Assembly: GCA_031769625.1 (NCBI GenBank)
Contig: JAUIMM010000178.1
Span: forward strand, 27,422,001 to 27,486,000
Source: Taudactylus pleione
Lineage: Eukaryota > Chordata > Amphibia > Anura > Myobatrachidae
Length of the DNA: 64,000 nt
Direction: 5' to 3'
The position numbers were made by a program, and so were the translations under genes. Below, piece by piece: positions 10,993 through 21,999 of the stretch (position 1 is the stretch's first letter; every line of letters starts with the position of its first letter). The notes below the pieces were generated by a model that had not been told where the DNA came from, did not search any database, and was given only the letters and a program-made list of their open reading frames with translations.

Positions 10993-13020
10993 TCTTTTCA
11001 CCACTTATAAGAATCCATAAATTTATGTCCAGATAAGAGACATCAAATGTACCCAAATGTCTAAATATATACTTCCAGATGTACATTATTAAAGAGCAGA
11101 ACAAACATTTGTTTTAGTGACTTGTTTCTTTATTGGCATCAAATAAATCTACTATATGGTGAGCTGTTTTTAGAAAATGATAGAGATGTATTGAAAGAGT
11201 TGCAAGCATTAATGCAAAAATGGTTATTGATTCAGACGAGCTCATTCGGTAAAATACTATTAACTGAATTTTTTTTGCTGACTAGAACAGAGAAATCATT
11301 TCTGGACATTTTGCATTGACTTTTGAAGAAACATTTTCATCTCTAGTCAATTTTTAAAGAGTAAATGTTTTCAAAAACACATCTTACATGCTAGAATTTA
11401 TTACAACAACCTCCTACAGGCTCCATTACATACAGTACACTTATTTATGAGCTGCTTGTTGTAAAGCAAAGTATCACTTGTATGCCTATACCTTGCAGCA
11501 TTTAGCTTTTGAAAAGAAATAGAGATTCATTTTAAGGTAGATTTTATGTCACACACTTAGGTTCTATCCTGGAAGTCTGTAAACACTAAATTCTCTTTCA
11601 ATTGTTACTTAGAAACATATTTTAACCAGTAAGTGAGAGAATTCAGAATTTAATATAAGGCCTACATAGCCAATCCCCTATCCAATTTTGGATATTAGAT
11701 CTTAACTCCCTCAGGAACTGAAAGATATATCATGATTATATGAAATTGTGAACAGATAGACAAGTATCCTGGCATGATGCAAGTAATGGGAAGCAATTTT
11801 GTGTGGGTCTAGAAAACATGGATTGGATGAACAGATTCAAGAATGAATACAGGATTTTCTGTCACCAGCTGAATCCTAAGGTCAGCATATTTAACAAAAA
11901 GTGCTTTTAATGTTTAAAATGTATATATTTTGCCAGGCATGGATCATAAATTTCTAATGCTACTATTTACTTTGCTGTTGGAGATACAAGAGACAAAATT
12001 ATTTTTTACAGGCTGTGTACTTGAATTTGTATTTTTTTTTTTTTTAGCAAACTCAAGTGTGTAAATATTGTAGGTTTCTGCTCTTAGGTTTATGGGGTCT
12101 GGTAGAGTTCAGCCTCATATTTATCAGGAGGACCTGCCTTAGTCAGTGATTGGTGATAGGTACGATAGTAAGTGCAGCCATCATATATAGCAGATTTCAG
12201 TAAATAAACTGTCTCAGTGTCTCTGCTCCTTATGTCAATGTGCTGGAGACACTAAAATTTATTAAATAAATAATAATGAAATAAATAAAAGTTTTATTTA
12301 AAATTAAAAGTGTCACTATGATCTTGACTTCATTGGAATAGCACATTCTAAACGCACTTTGCATAATGTACATAAAGCTTAAAACAAGCCATACAGTAAA
12401 TAAGGCTAAGATGAGCAATATATTTAGATAAAAATGTAATGAAATTGATGGTCCTACAGTAGCAAATAGTCGTTGCACTTTTGATATGACATTTGCACAG
12501 TGCTCCTCTTCAAGTTCTTCCCTTTCCACAATTCTATGCATACTTATAGTTTGCCAAGGTGTCTCCAAGGTGTCTCCTGAATGCATAGAGTAGGCAAGCA
12601 CCTCATTTCTGTCCACTCTCCATCCTGTACCCTCTACTCTTCCTCTGATTGCCACCTCAAATCTATACTGGTTACCTCCCTTATGCCCTACTAGAAGTTT
12701 TCTTCTGCTCAGTCCCCCTTCATTTGAACTCTTTACCCAAATTTTCTAGTTTCAAATGGTAACCAAAAACACACTTCTTCATCAGAGTTTCCACTATTCA
12801 CTCCTACTCTGACACTCCAACTGTTTGCCTCTTTTCTTTGCATGTAAGACCCCTCCTTCCTCATATTTCATCCCTAGCACTATCCTTGCTTCCAGTGCTC
12901 TTTGTCTCCTGTCTCCTAGTCCCTTTCAGTGACTCTGATTCTGTGTGCTTGTTCTTCACTGGGTACAGTTTCATTGTATGCTGAACTGTCTTCTCCTCTC
13001 TGACTCACCTACACTTGCCA
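10993..13020. other. AT-rich sequence without a recognised gene
   Basis: A 141-codon minus-strand frame (12655-12230) encodes a hydrophobic C-terminal half. I recognise no family, no splice context and no conservation clue, so I do not call it a gene. The remainder is plain AT-rich DNA. Confidence 0.4.
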
Positions 13021-13640
13021 TCAAGATACACAGAATAACCATTGGTTATTGAGGACCAAACAAGGTGGCACCTCCTCTAATGACTGCAGTAGTGGACATT
13101 GTGTAAATTATCGCCCAGAAGTCTGTTGAGTGGCATGCTGTACTGGGTTTGGTAAATTCATTATTTTCTTTCCCCGTAGCTCCTGAATCTCAGGATCATT
13201 TTGCATTTAGATCGGAAGGACAAAAATACATTTTGAGTGTGGTTTCACAGGGATATTTGCATAGCCCAACCATTAGTCATGGACTAATTTTAGATACTTA
13301 TAAAAGGCACCTCCTTGAAGGTACCTGTGTTTCAATACATTAGTGATATTATGTTCTCTTTGACATCCTCTGTGAAATTGCCGTAGGAAAGTTCTATTCT
13401 GATAATTTATCTACAGGGCAGTGTATGGTGCATCAACCCTAAAAAGTGCAGAAACTTGCAGAGACTTTAAAATGTCTAAGGATGATGTTATCTAGACCAC
13501 AGGAGGTGATTCCCCAACATGTAAGAGACTCTTTGACTGAATTGACAGGTCCCCAAGATGTATAGGAGGCACAACAAATATTGGGTTTTTGAAGGTCATT
13601 TATACTCAGTTTGGGTTTCATCTTATGACCAATCTAATTT
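13021..13640 (+). pseudogene. Old endogenous retrovirus pol fragment (reverse transcriptase)
   Basis: Translating the plus strand in shifting frames gives retroviral RT wording: an N-terminal stretch ending in a VEWHAVLGLVNSLFSFPVAPES block (13120-13200), then FAFRSEGQKY and QGYLHSPTISHG (13200-13290), and downstream a connection-type stretch with RPQEVIPQHVRDSLTELTGP (13495-13560). This follows retroviral rather than Gypsy RT. The catalytic box is degraded, and several stops and frameshifts show it cannot be expressed. No LTR, gag or env was identified nearby. The genus is not assigned. Confidence 0.75.
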
Positions 13641-15117
13641 TAAAAATTAGTGTATAAATATATACTAAAAATATTACATTATACTGCCGCAAAATGACAC
13701 ATAGATTGTTATTCATAATATTTTATAAACTTTTCCTCTTAGTAAATAAATAAACTTAATTGTTCTTTTTTAACATTAATTTAGTGTTTAGAAAAAGAGC
13801 TACAGTAACATTTGCAACTCTTTATCAAAAACTATGATGTGTGCAATACTGTTTGAAGTCACAGGTATTATTATAACATGCTGAGTTATGCATGCATTTT
13901 GTACATTTTGTTACCTTGCATTCACAGTTGAAATCATTACTGATATTGTTTGTTTATGATGCAGAGTACAGGCATAATGCAGGAATGCCTGTACACAAAT
14001 TTAAATTATTTACCATGGCAACATCCACATACTAATTTTTTATTGACACTCAGGGACTTCATAGAATCTTGTACATAATATAATTTCTAGCATAATTTTA
14101 CATTCAACAGATGTGGCAGGGTATTGGAAGCAAGAAGGCAATCCTTAACAAATGAAGTGTCCTAAGCAGTGTATAATATTTTTCAGGCTGTTTAATGAGC
14201 CTCAGAAAGAAGTAATTTTAAACAACTTTGTGGGATAATGTACTAACGAAAGAGATAATAAACCGTACATTAAGATGCATCTCTCTTCTATAGCTGTTTC
14301 TAAATGGCTTTAATATTGATTGATATTGCCCTTCCTTTGCTACTAACAGTAAGTGTACTATTTTCTATTTTATTCAGCCATGTGATTACAACATTCCTAC
14401 TGTGACAAATCGCTATTTATATTCTATACACTGTTTTTCCAAGTTTTGTTTGTGGTGATGCCCAATTACTTAACAATTGACTTTTCGAAATGGGAAAACA
14501 AGAAAAAAGAAAAAGCATTTACATTGCATGTTCAATGCCAATAAAATAAATCTATCATGGTCAATTAAAATAAGAATAAAAGGTGAGACTGTGTTTCAGT
14601 AATGTCTATATTTTGGAAGGTTGAACTAGCAGAATTGCTAAGTGCATATACTTTAGTTTTATTCTTGCTCCTATTTAAGTGCATAGAAATAACAAATCAT
14701 GTACTGTGTTGTGCACACTCTAAAATATCGATGAATGCAGATATCTGCCCTTATAACAGCTATAGTTTATAGTACTGCAGATTGAAGACCAAAGAAATAT
14801 CATCCAGGAACTCCTCCCTACATAAAAATGAGTCACTATCTTAACAAAGAAGTATAATGCATATGATAGATAGGGTAATAAAGGTGTACTAATGCACCTC
14901 TATTTATAAATCTCTTTTTTCTCTATGTACTTTATTTTCTTAAACACACAAACTCATAGCTAGTGGTAATGTGTTGTCACTTCATATGCTGTGCTAAACA
15001 TCTCCACCTGTCAATGACTGTCTATGGGTCAAATGTTGGAAACAGAAACCATGTGTCTTGGTTTGATTCCTGGCCAAACAAATATTGTGCATTCAGATGT
15101 GTTCTCATACACTGTGA
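13641..15117. other. AT-rich sequence, nothing recognised
   Basis: No coding frame above background and no clear repeat edges. Confidence 0.45.
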
Positions 15118-15292
15118 GTGCCAGGTCACTTTGGGAAATCCCACGGCCTGCCAGCCAATCAGAGGCCGCTTTACATGTAGCTGCCGCTCATTGGCTGGTT
15201 ACATCTGGGTCCCAGCCAATGAGCAGCCGCTATATGTTAAGCGGCCTCTGATTGGCTGGCGGGCTGGGATATTTCCCAAAGTGGCCCGGCAC
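15118..15292. repeat. Imperfect 175-bp palindrome rich in CCAATCAGAGGCCGC
   Basis: The left arm starts GTGCCAGGTCACTTTGGGAAA and the right arm ends TTTCCCAAAGTGGCCCGGCAC. The arms continue with CCAGCCAATCAGAGGCCGC and GCGGCCTCTGATTGGCTGG, and the middle has a second small ATTGGCTGG/CCAGCCAAT hairpin. It is probably a MITE or one end of a longer element. Confidence 0.75.
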
Positions 15293-16678
15293 CTGTCATT
15301 TGCAGTGTATTGGTATATGTGACAACTCATATACCAAAACTTGTCTGCATGGATCAGGTCACTCGTTTTTTTTTTTTTGGCCAAGTCCGTGGATGCTACA
15401 GAGACTGTGAGTATGGGTTCTTTATTCCAGGTATTCCCATTGGATTCTACATGGAGAAGTGGACATGAACAGCTGGCAGCAGGTAAGTATGTGTGAGTTG
15501 GATAGGTGTATGTTTTAAAGCTATATTGCATATGGAGTGTGTGTGCTGTGGTTATTATAACTATTTATTTTACAGTGGGGGTACGGGTGCCACAAGTGCC
15601 AAAGGTCAGGGATTCTGGCACCTGTAGTTCCACTGTAAAATACAATAGTTTTTAACTATTTTCACCCTTATTACCCCCATACCAATAGCCCAGGGGTGCG
15701 GGGATGAGCCCCGGGCTTCAGCCTGGGGTGTTGGGAGAGGGGGCACCCCTCTCCCTTGAGATCCCCGGCTTGGGCTGACCAGCTTGGGGTATTAATGCTT
15801 TGGCTGGGGAGATCTGGTGATAGGGCCTCCTGGCTGTGGCATTACACCCCAGTTGGTTTGGGTCTAGTGCTGGTTTTAAATATAGGGGGACCCCTACGCA
15901 TTTTTTCCCACTATAATTTAAACCAGGACTGGCCCTGTAGTCAGGTGCCAGTTCCTAAATTATGGGGGAACCCTAAATGGTTTTTTTCACCATAATTTTA
16001 GGAACTAGGACTGGCTGAGCAGCCTGGGACTGGTTATACTTTTGGGGGGGGGACCCTATGTCATTTTTTAAAAATAAATATTTTTTACAGGTACAACACA
16101 AGCAGCCTTCACATATCTCACTGATATGTGCAGGTTGCTTATTCGGGAGAACAAGGCAGAGAGAAAACACTACATCACTGGTGAGTATTCTCATCTAAAC
16201 TTGCTACTTGCGGGAGAATTCTCTATCTGCTTCACCATCGGCCAACTCACTCTCAACTAAATTCACTTCTTAGTAAATGTGTAAGTTTAAGAAGCCTCAA
16301 ATCACCTGAGTTTTGGCGATGCCAATTGAGTTGAAAAAAACAAAACAAAACTCGATCAGACTCGATTTTTAGTAAATTTACCCCTAGGTGTATAAGGACA
16401 CATCTGTAACTAGGCAAATACATCAAGTTTTATGTTTATGTTTAATAAACTGTAACTGTGAGGAGACATGGCTGCAATGGTATAGGCAGTAGGCTTGCTT
16501 GGGCTCTCCTACATACCTCCTGCAAAGCTCCTGGTGTCTGGAGATCGATGCTGATGGGCTGACTTGCTTCAAATCTTCCGGCCTCATGGTCCTGCAAGCC
16601 CCTCCATTTGCTGCTACTCACAGCCCATAGCAACCTAAAGGTTTCTTTTGCAAACTGGAAGAGTCCTTATAAATATAT
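15293..16678. other. Non-coding dispersed repeat of moderate GC
   Basis: Segments around CTGGTTTTAAATATAGGGGG and AAATTATGGGGGAACCC recur in approximate direct and inverted form between 15860 and 16060, which suggests one dispersed element. I recognise no protein. The right part after 16400 may be the far 5' edge of the LINE that follows. Confidence 0.45.
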
Positions 16679-17043
16679 ATATACAGTAGTGCTAGGCCTT
16701 GGAGTGCTTACTGTGCCTGCTGCATTTCCTGTCTCTACAGCACTTAATCCAAAACTTCTGGATTTGTGAGTACTTACTTTATAAAGATATATCAGTAGGA
16801 AACTGGTAAATTCACGATTTAAATTTTTGTACTGGAGCACCTGAGTCATTTCTCCTGGATATCTTACAATCCACTACTCTTGGACTTGTGAGTACTTACA
16901 TTTACTAAGATATTTCAGTTGGAGACTGCGGAATTCATTATTTGAGCTCATTTTGAAAGACTCAGTATGATTACTGCCACAAGCTTCTGAGCTTTATATC
17001 TATAGGTTTTTTACTGTGATTACAGTATCTTCATATGCTAAAG

Positions 17044-17775
17044 CAAAAGTTCCCAATCACAGTCCTCAAGGCTCCCCAACAGTTCAGATTTTAGAGAAAT
17101 CCATGGTTGAGCACAGGTTACTTAAATAGTACCTCAGTCAATTTGATTTAACCGGAATTAGTATGATATTTCCGCCAGCCACATGGCTGGCGGTTCTAAT
17201 ACGAACACCGGCAGCCCGGGAGGGGTGAAGATCCCAAAGCTAGTAAGGTAAGTACTAACTAACCAATTTTTACCCCCTAACCCTAACCCTCCTTTAGGGG
17301 GGCCTAACCCTAACCCTCCCCCTCTAAGTGCCTAACCCCTACCCCCTTTCCTGCAGCCTAACCCTAAGTCTCCCGGGGGGGTGCCTAACTCTAGCCTCCT
17401 CCCAGGGGTGCCTAACCCTAACCCCCTTCCCCTAGCCTAACCATAACCTACAGAGGTAGTGACTATCCCTAAGTCCCCCTCGAGAGCCCCTTACCTAACC
17501 CTCCCCCCTCCACGGCTGTCCGTACCCATTGCCCGGCTTACTTTCGATTGGTAAGCTGGGTGTCAGGCTCCCGATGTAGGTCTAATGACAGGCATTGGGA
17601 TTTCGATACCTGTTTTTTGTACCTTGCCGGGATTAGACAGTCTGGAAGCCGGCAGTCGGGATTTCGACCGTCGGCTTCCCGACTGCTTCCCAATTTAACC
17701 ACCTGTGCTTAACCATGGACATCTCTAAAACATGAGCTGTTCGGGAGCCATGAGGACCGCATTTGGGAACCCCTG
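17044..17775. mobile_element. hAT-type MITE inside LINE monomer 1, itself carrying an insertion
   Basis: Ends CAAAAGTTCCCAA and TTTGGGAACCCCTG are inverted. An exact 8-bp duplication TGCTAAAG flanks it (17036-17043 and 17776-17783). Subterminal CAGTCCTCAAGGCTCCC and its complement, and CCATGG with the neighbouring TTGAGCACAGGT, extend the hairpin. Without the nested element at 17154-17691 it would be about 185 bp. Confidence 0.85.
17154..17691. mobile_element. CCCTAA-filled non-autonomous element, copy 1 (nested)
   Basis: Left end GGAATTAGTATG, right end CGACTGCTTCCC, with imperfect inverted ends of roughly 35 bp. Flanks GATTTAACC and AATTTAACC match at 8 of 9 positions. The centre (17270-17510) is an irregular array of CCTAACCCTAACCCTCCCC units separated by GGGGGTGCCTAA spacers. 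The 9-bp duplication and long imperfect ends suggest Mutator-like transposition, but no transposase is present. Confidence 0.8.
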
Positions 17776-18253
17776 TGCTAAAGTATTTAAGCTGCTGCTC
17801 CCTGATTTGAGAATACTTATTTATAAATCTATATACAGCAGTGCTGGGCTTTGGAGTGTTTACTGTGCATACAACAATTCCTTTCTCTATAGCATTTAAG
17901 CCAATATGTCTGGATTTGTGAGTACTTACTTCTATAAAGATATATTAGTAGGAGACTGGTGAATTCACTATTTAATTAATGGCTTTGGAGCACCTGGGCC
18001 ATTACTCCTGGATCTCATAGAAGCCATTACTCCTGGACTTGTGAGTACTAATGCTTACTAAGATTTAATTTGGAGACTGGTGAATTATTATTTGTGCTCC
18101 TATGGAAAGACTCAGTATTATTACTGCCGCAAGCTTCTTTGTTTAATACTTTAAAGTTGTCTACTGAATTTGCTGCATCTTCATATGCTAAAGTATTTAA
18201 GTTGCTACTCCCTGATTTGTGAATACTTATTAATAAATCAATATACAGCAGTG

Positions 18254-19030
18254 CTCAGTGTCAGAATGTTGCATGAGGGGCCCACCAGGGAAATGCAATG
18301 GAAGGAGCCCACTGAAGGGGCGTGACCAACCATTAGTGAAGCAGTGTAGTGTAGTGAAGCCACGCAGGCTGCATCACTGCAAAGCCTGCTGTGTGCTGCT
18401 CTAGAGTGACAGGGCACTGACTGATTCTGGGAGGCAGGCAGAGAATGTTGCTGCAGTGATTGGCTGCTCTGACTGTGGCTGTGGAGCATCCTATGCCTGC
18501 CTCATGGCCACGGCCCTAAATCCTTAAAAGTGTACCGGCCAGGTGGGCAGATGTCACGTTGCCACCCCAGCCCAGTCCACCACTCCACATCTAGATGGAC
18601 CCTACTGCCGGCTGCATGCCGCTGCTACCAGGTCAGTCAATCCCAGGAAGCAGCTGTTACAGACTGAAAATAGCTGCCGGTGACCTGCGCTAGGCAACGC
18701 CCTCCCACAAAAGATGGCATGGTTATGAACCAGCGGGGTCCACCTTGGTTGCATATATCCATCCACAAGGATGATGACATAGTGACAGGAGAACATAGGA
18801 AACATGGGCAGATTATTGAAAATGCACACACTGCTCAATAATTTGAAGCCGAGATTTTTGTTCTTGACCAACAGATCAGATAATAGAAGTAATGCGTTTG
18901 TGGATGTTTTCTTACCATTTTATCGGTGAAACACTGAAACGAACGTTCATACACACTATACAATAAATCAGGCTGATCACCCGATTATTCACAAATCGAT
19001 CAAATAATTGTATAGTGTGTAGGTAGCTTT
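18254..19030. other. Unclassified insertion within LINE monomer 3
   Basis: Monomer homology stops at about 18254 and returns at about 19031. The right 90 bp contain an inverted pair, CATACACACTATACAATA and TTGTATAGTGTGTAGG, that looks like a MITE. The remainder is a moderate-GC sequence with no recognised protein. The edges and number of elements are uncertain. Confidence 0.5.
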
Positions 19031-19640
19031 ACACTCACTAAGACATTTCAGTTGGAGACTGGTGAATTCAATATTTGTGCTCCTTTTGAAAAACTCAGTA
19101 TTATTACTGCCGCAAGAACCTGTGTTTTATATTTAAAAGTTTTGCAGCACCTTCATATGTTACAGTATTCAAGTTGCTACTCCCTGATTTGAGAATACTT
19201 ATTAATATTACGAAGTAGACGAGGGAGATTAGCGGACAGAGGAGTGTACCCTAGTGGGAGGATGAAGTAACATTGCAGGCATAAGTTTTTGTGTTTCATA
19301 TCTAAAAGTCTTCTTTTTCTTATACTCATACAGTTTTATTATATTGCATTATGGGCAAACCAAAAAATTGCCAGGTCTTCAATAACATCTTTCTTGGGGC
19401 TATCTGGGAGGGACTCTCTTGGGACTTCTATGTCAGCTGCATCTGGTTCCCAATCTCCACCTGAGGTTACACTACAGCAAATTTTGGAGGTTATTACATC
19501 CTGCGAGACAAAAATGTTGGACAAAATTGATAAGGTACAGACTGATTTGTCCCTGTTAAGCCACAATGTTCAGCGAATCCAAGAGCGGGTTGGAGAAGTG
19601 GAAAATTGGATTGCACTTGAGGACTTGCACATTCCATTAA

Positions 19641-21054
19641 ATACCTTATTATTAAGGATGTGCAGGCTCGGATAGGTTTGAGTTTGCTCGTTGAGTTCGG
19701 ATTTTTCCCTTCAAAAAAACGGAACTCAGAAAGAGGCAAAACATCATCTTGCATGGACGAACATCATCATTCCTGGACTTTTGTCCAGGAATGATGATGT
19801 TCGTCCATGCAAGATGACGTTTTGCTTCTTTCTGAGTTCCGTTTTTTTGGAGGGAAAAATCCGAACTCAACGTGCAAACTCGAACCTATCCGAGCCTGCA
19901 CATCCCTACTTATTATACAAAAACAGAAGTAAAGAAGAAAAAAAGAGAAGGTTTTGTCTATAGTGTGGCGCACATTTTGTGGATTTTTTTATATTAAAAT
20001 CATATGCTTTATTAGGTATTCATTAAAAAATAGTTTGTCTAATCCCAAAAGGGAATAGTATTCAGCTAAATATTGGTTTAAAATAATAGAAAAGTAGATA
20101 GTGTGTACGAAAGTAGAGATGTGCAATAAAATATATTTTCTTCACTGTGTGTCCTCTTTTATTAATCTTTTTTATTATAGTAGAAAATGTGTTTAATGTA
20201 AAAATATGGACCAATTGAAACCTCTCAAAATATATTGATATGGTAGCTTATTATTATACACCATATAATATTATCAGTACCACCTCATTCACTGGGTGAT
20301 TCAATATTAATTCTTCAGACCTGATGCATAATATTATTGGTCAGTCTTTTCATCAATAGATAGCATATATATGGTCTGGTTCTATTCAATAAATATATTG
20401 TATCCCAGTCCCCTAATATATTTATTGAATAGAACCAGACCATATATATGCTATCTATTGATGAAAATACTGACCAATAATATTATGCATCAGGTCTGAA
20501 GAAGTAATGTTGAATCACCCAGTGAAAGAGGTGGTACTGATAATATTATATGGTGTATAATAATAAGCTACCATATCAATATATTTTGAGAGGTTTCAAT
20601 TGGTCCATATTTTTTTACAATAAACACATTTTCTAATATAATAAAAAAGATTAATAAAAGAGGACACACAGCGAAGAAAATATATTTTATTGCACATCTC
20701 TACTTTCGTACACACTATCTACTTTTCTATTATTTTAAACCAATATTTCGCTGAATACTATTCCCTTTTGGGATTAGACAAACTATTTTTTAATGAATAC
20801 CTAATAAAGCATATGATTTTAATATAAAAAAATCCACAAAATGTGCGCCACACTATAGACAAAACCTTCTTTTTTTTTCTTCTTTACTTCTGTTTTTGTA
20901 TAATAAGGTATTGTATACCATTTGTCTGTTGGCAGCACCCCCAAATGTAAAATAAATAATACATATTACAATCTGAATATTGAAGATGGGGTATCATTAT
21001 GTAATTAAGGGATGTGTGCGGATATAAATTCTTTCCCATTAGTACTCTGTCTGA
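19641..21054. mobile_element. Foldback element: 1-kb palindrome plus tail, inserted in LINE ORF1
   Basis: A 12-bp direct repeat ACATTCCATTAA flanks it (19629-19640 and 21055-21066), and the ORF1 reading resumes after the second copy. From 19641 to 20911 the sequence is an inverted repeat: arms of about 490 bp, starting ATACCTTATTATACAAAAAC and ending with its complement, differ by only a few bases, around a short centre near 20400-20412. The tail 20912-21054 is unique and contains GGCAGCACCCCCA. A hAT MITE sits 12 bp inside the left arm. No coding frame is present. Confidence 0.85.
19653..19908. mobile_element. Hairpin MITE, hAT type, in the arm of the foldback element
   Basis: The element is one hairpin. 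It begins TAAGGATGTGCAGGCTCGGA and ends with the near-exact complement TCCGAGCCTGCACATCCCTA. The 8-bp duplication CTTATTAT lies at 19645-19652 and 19909-19916. The arms carry GAACATCATCATTCCTGGAC and its complement around a tiny loop near 19780. It is the innermost layer of a three-level nest (LINE, foldback, MITE). Confidence 0.9.
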
Positions 21055-21999
21055 ACATTCCATTAAAAGCAGAAGTTGCTTCTCTGACTGCTAAAATGGC
21101 AGGTCTGCAAAACAAGGTCTCGTGTATATATGGAAGGCAGGTTATGCAGAAATAATGTTAGTTTTGCGGGTCTCCCTGAAAAAGAGGAAGGAGCTTCACC
21201 CGAAGCCTTTTCGGAGGAATGACTAATTGCTACTTATGGTCATGACTCTTTTTCTACTATTTTTGTGGTGGAGGGAGCCCACTGAATACCCACAAGACAA
21301 CTTCTACCTGGTGCACCTCCTTGCACATTTATTGCAAATATGTCTTCATTCTTAGAATCAAGATACAATATTGAGAATGGCTTGAATTAAAAGTCCCCTG
21401 GTACGAAATGGAATCACTATATCAGTATTTCCAGATTTTGCTGCAGATGTACAAAAGGACAAAGCTAAACTTCTTCGTATAAAACGTCGACTCCATGACT
21501 TGAATCTTCAATATGCCATGCTGTCCATTCTAAACTACGCGTAGAAGCGAATGGTGACATTTTTTTTACGACACTGAAGGAGACTGTGGCACGGTTGGAT
21601 CTTTTAAAAAATGGCAGTAGACAGCTAGTTTCTGATGCATCTCATTAATTTAAGATTGAGGCAGAATGTTGTTAAGGATGGGATGTTGCCTCAGACATCT
21701 AATTTCAAATAATATGTTGGCTTATATAGTGTTAGATCTACGGCTATAAAGAATATATGAAGCACCCCCTTGCATTGGTAGTTGTTTTCTCTAAATTTCC
21801 TTTTTTTATTTTCTTTTTTCTTGCATCAGTTCAGTTAACGGGATAATATACCTCAGGAAGGGGGGATGTACAGGGTGGGGAGGGCGGGGGGGTTTTGGGA
21901 TTAAATTGTAGAGATTGTGTCTGTTTTTTATGTTGTTTTTTTTTTGCTGCACTGGTCTCTCCTTTTTCTCAGTAATATTAGTTTTTGTTATTTTTAATG

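Larger units (their letters stand above)
16679..19270 (+). repeat. About 410-bp tandem monomers upstream of the L1-type LINE
   Basis: The motif ATATACAG(T/C)AGTGCT recurs at 16679, 17831 and 18241. Once the 740-bp MITE insertion is subtracted, the spacing is about 412 and 410 bp. Shared blocks follow in the same order: TGGATTTGTGAGTACTTAC, ATATATCAGTAGGA, TTGGAGACTG, ATTACTGCC(A/G)CAAGC, TTCATATGCTAAAG. The third monomer is interrupted at about 18254-19030 and resumes at 19031. The array runs into ORF1 of the LINE at about 19350. Such arrays act as promoters in some mammalian L1 families; here that role is inference from position only. Confidence 0.75.
19289..21640 (+). pseudogene. L1/Tx1-type LINE ORF1, interrupted
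   Basis: The open segment 19289-19640 encodes a Ser-rich N-terminus (SMSAASGSQSPPEVTLQQ) and then a coiled coil of heptads (TKMLDKIDKVQTDLSLLS, then VQRIQERVGEVE). A probable start codon at 19351 (MGKPK) lies in another frame, so an indel has occurred early. Homology resumes at 21067 with the end of the coiled coil and the RNA-binding region (RNNVSFAGLPEKEEGASPEA, then a degraded VEGAH-IPTRQ-LPGAPP stretch) and the C-terminal domain up to about 21640. Stops and frameshifts are frequent. A 1.4-kb insertion lies between the two halves. The protein family is an RNA chaperone that coats LINE RNA. Confidence 0.8.

Noticed and set aside
12230..12655. 141-codon minus-strand frame with hydrophobic C-terminus
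   Set aside because: No family resemblance, no supporting exon signals, AT-rich context. Could be chance.
15050..15080. tRNA B-box-like GGTTTGATTCCTGG
   Set aside because: No matching A box or cloverleaf could be built around it, so neither a tRNA gene nor a tRNA-derived SINE is supported.
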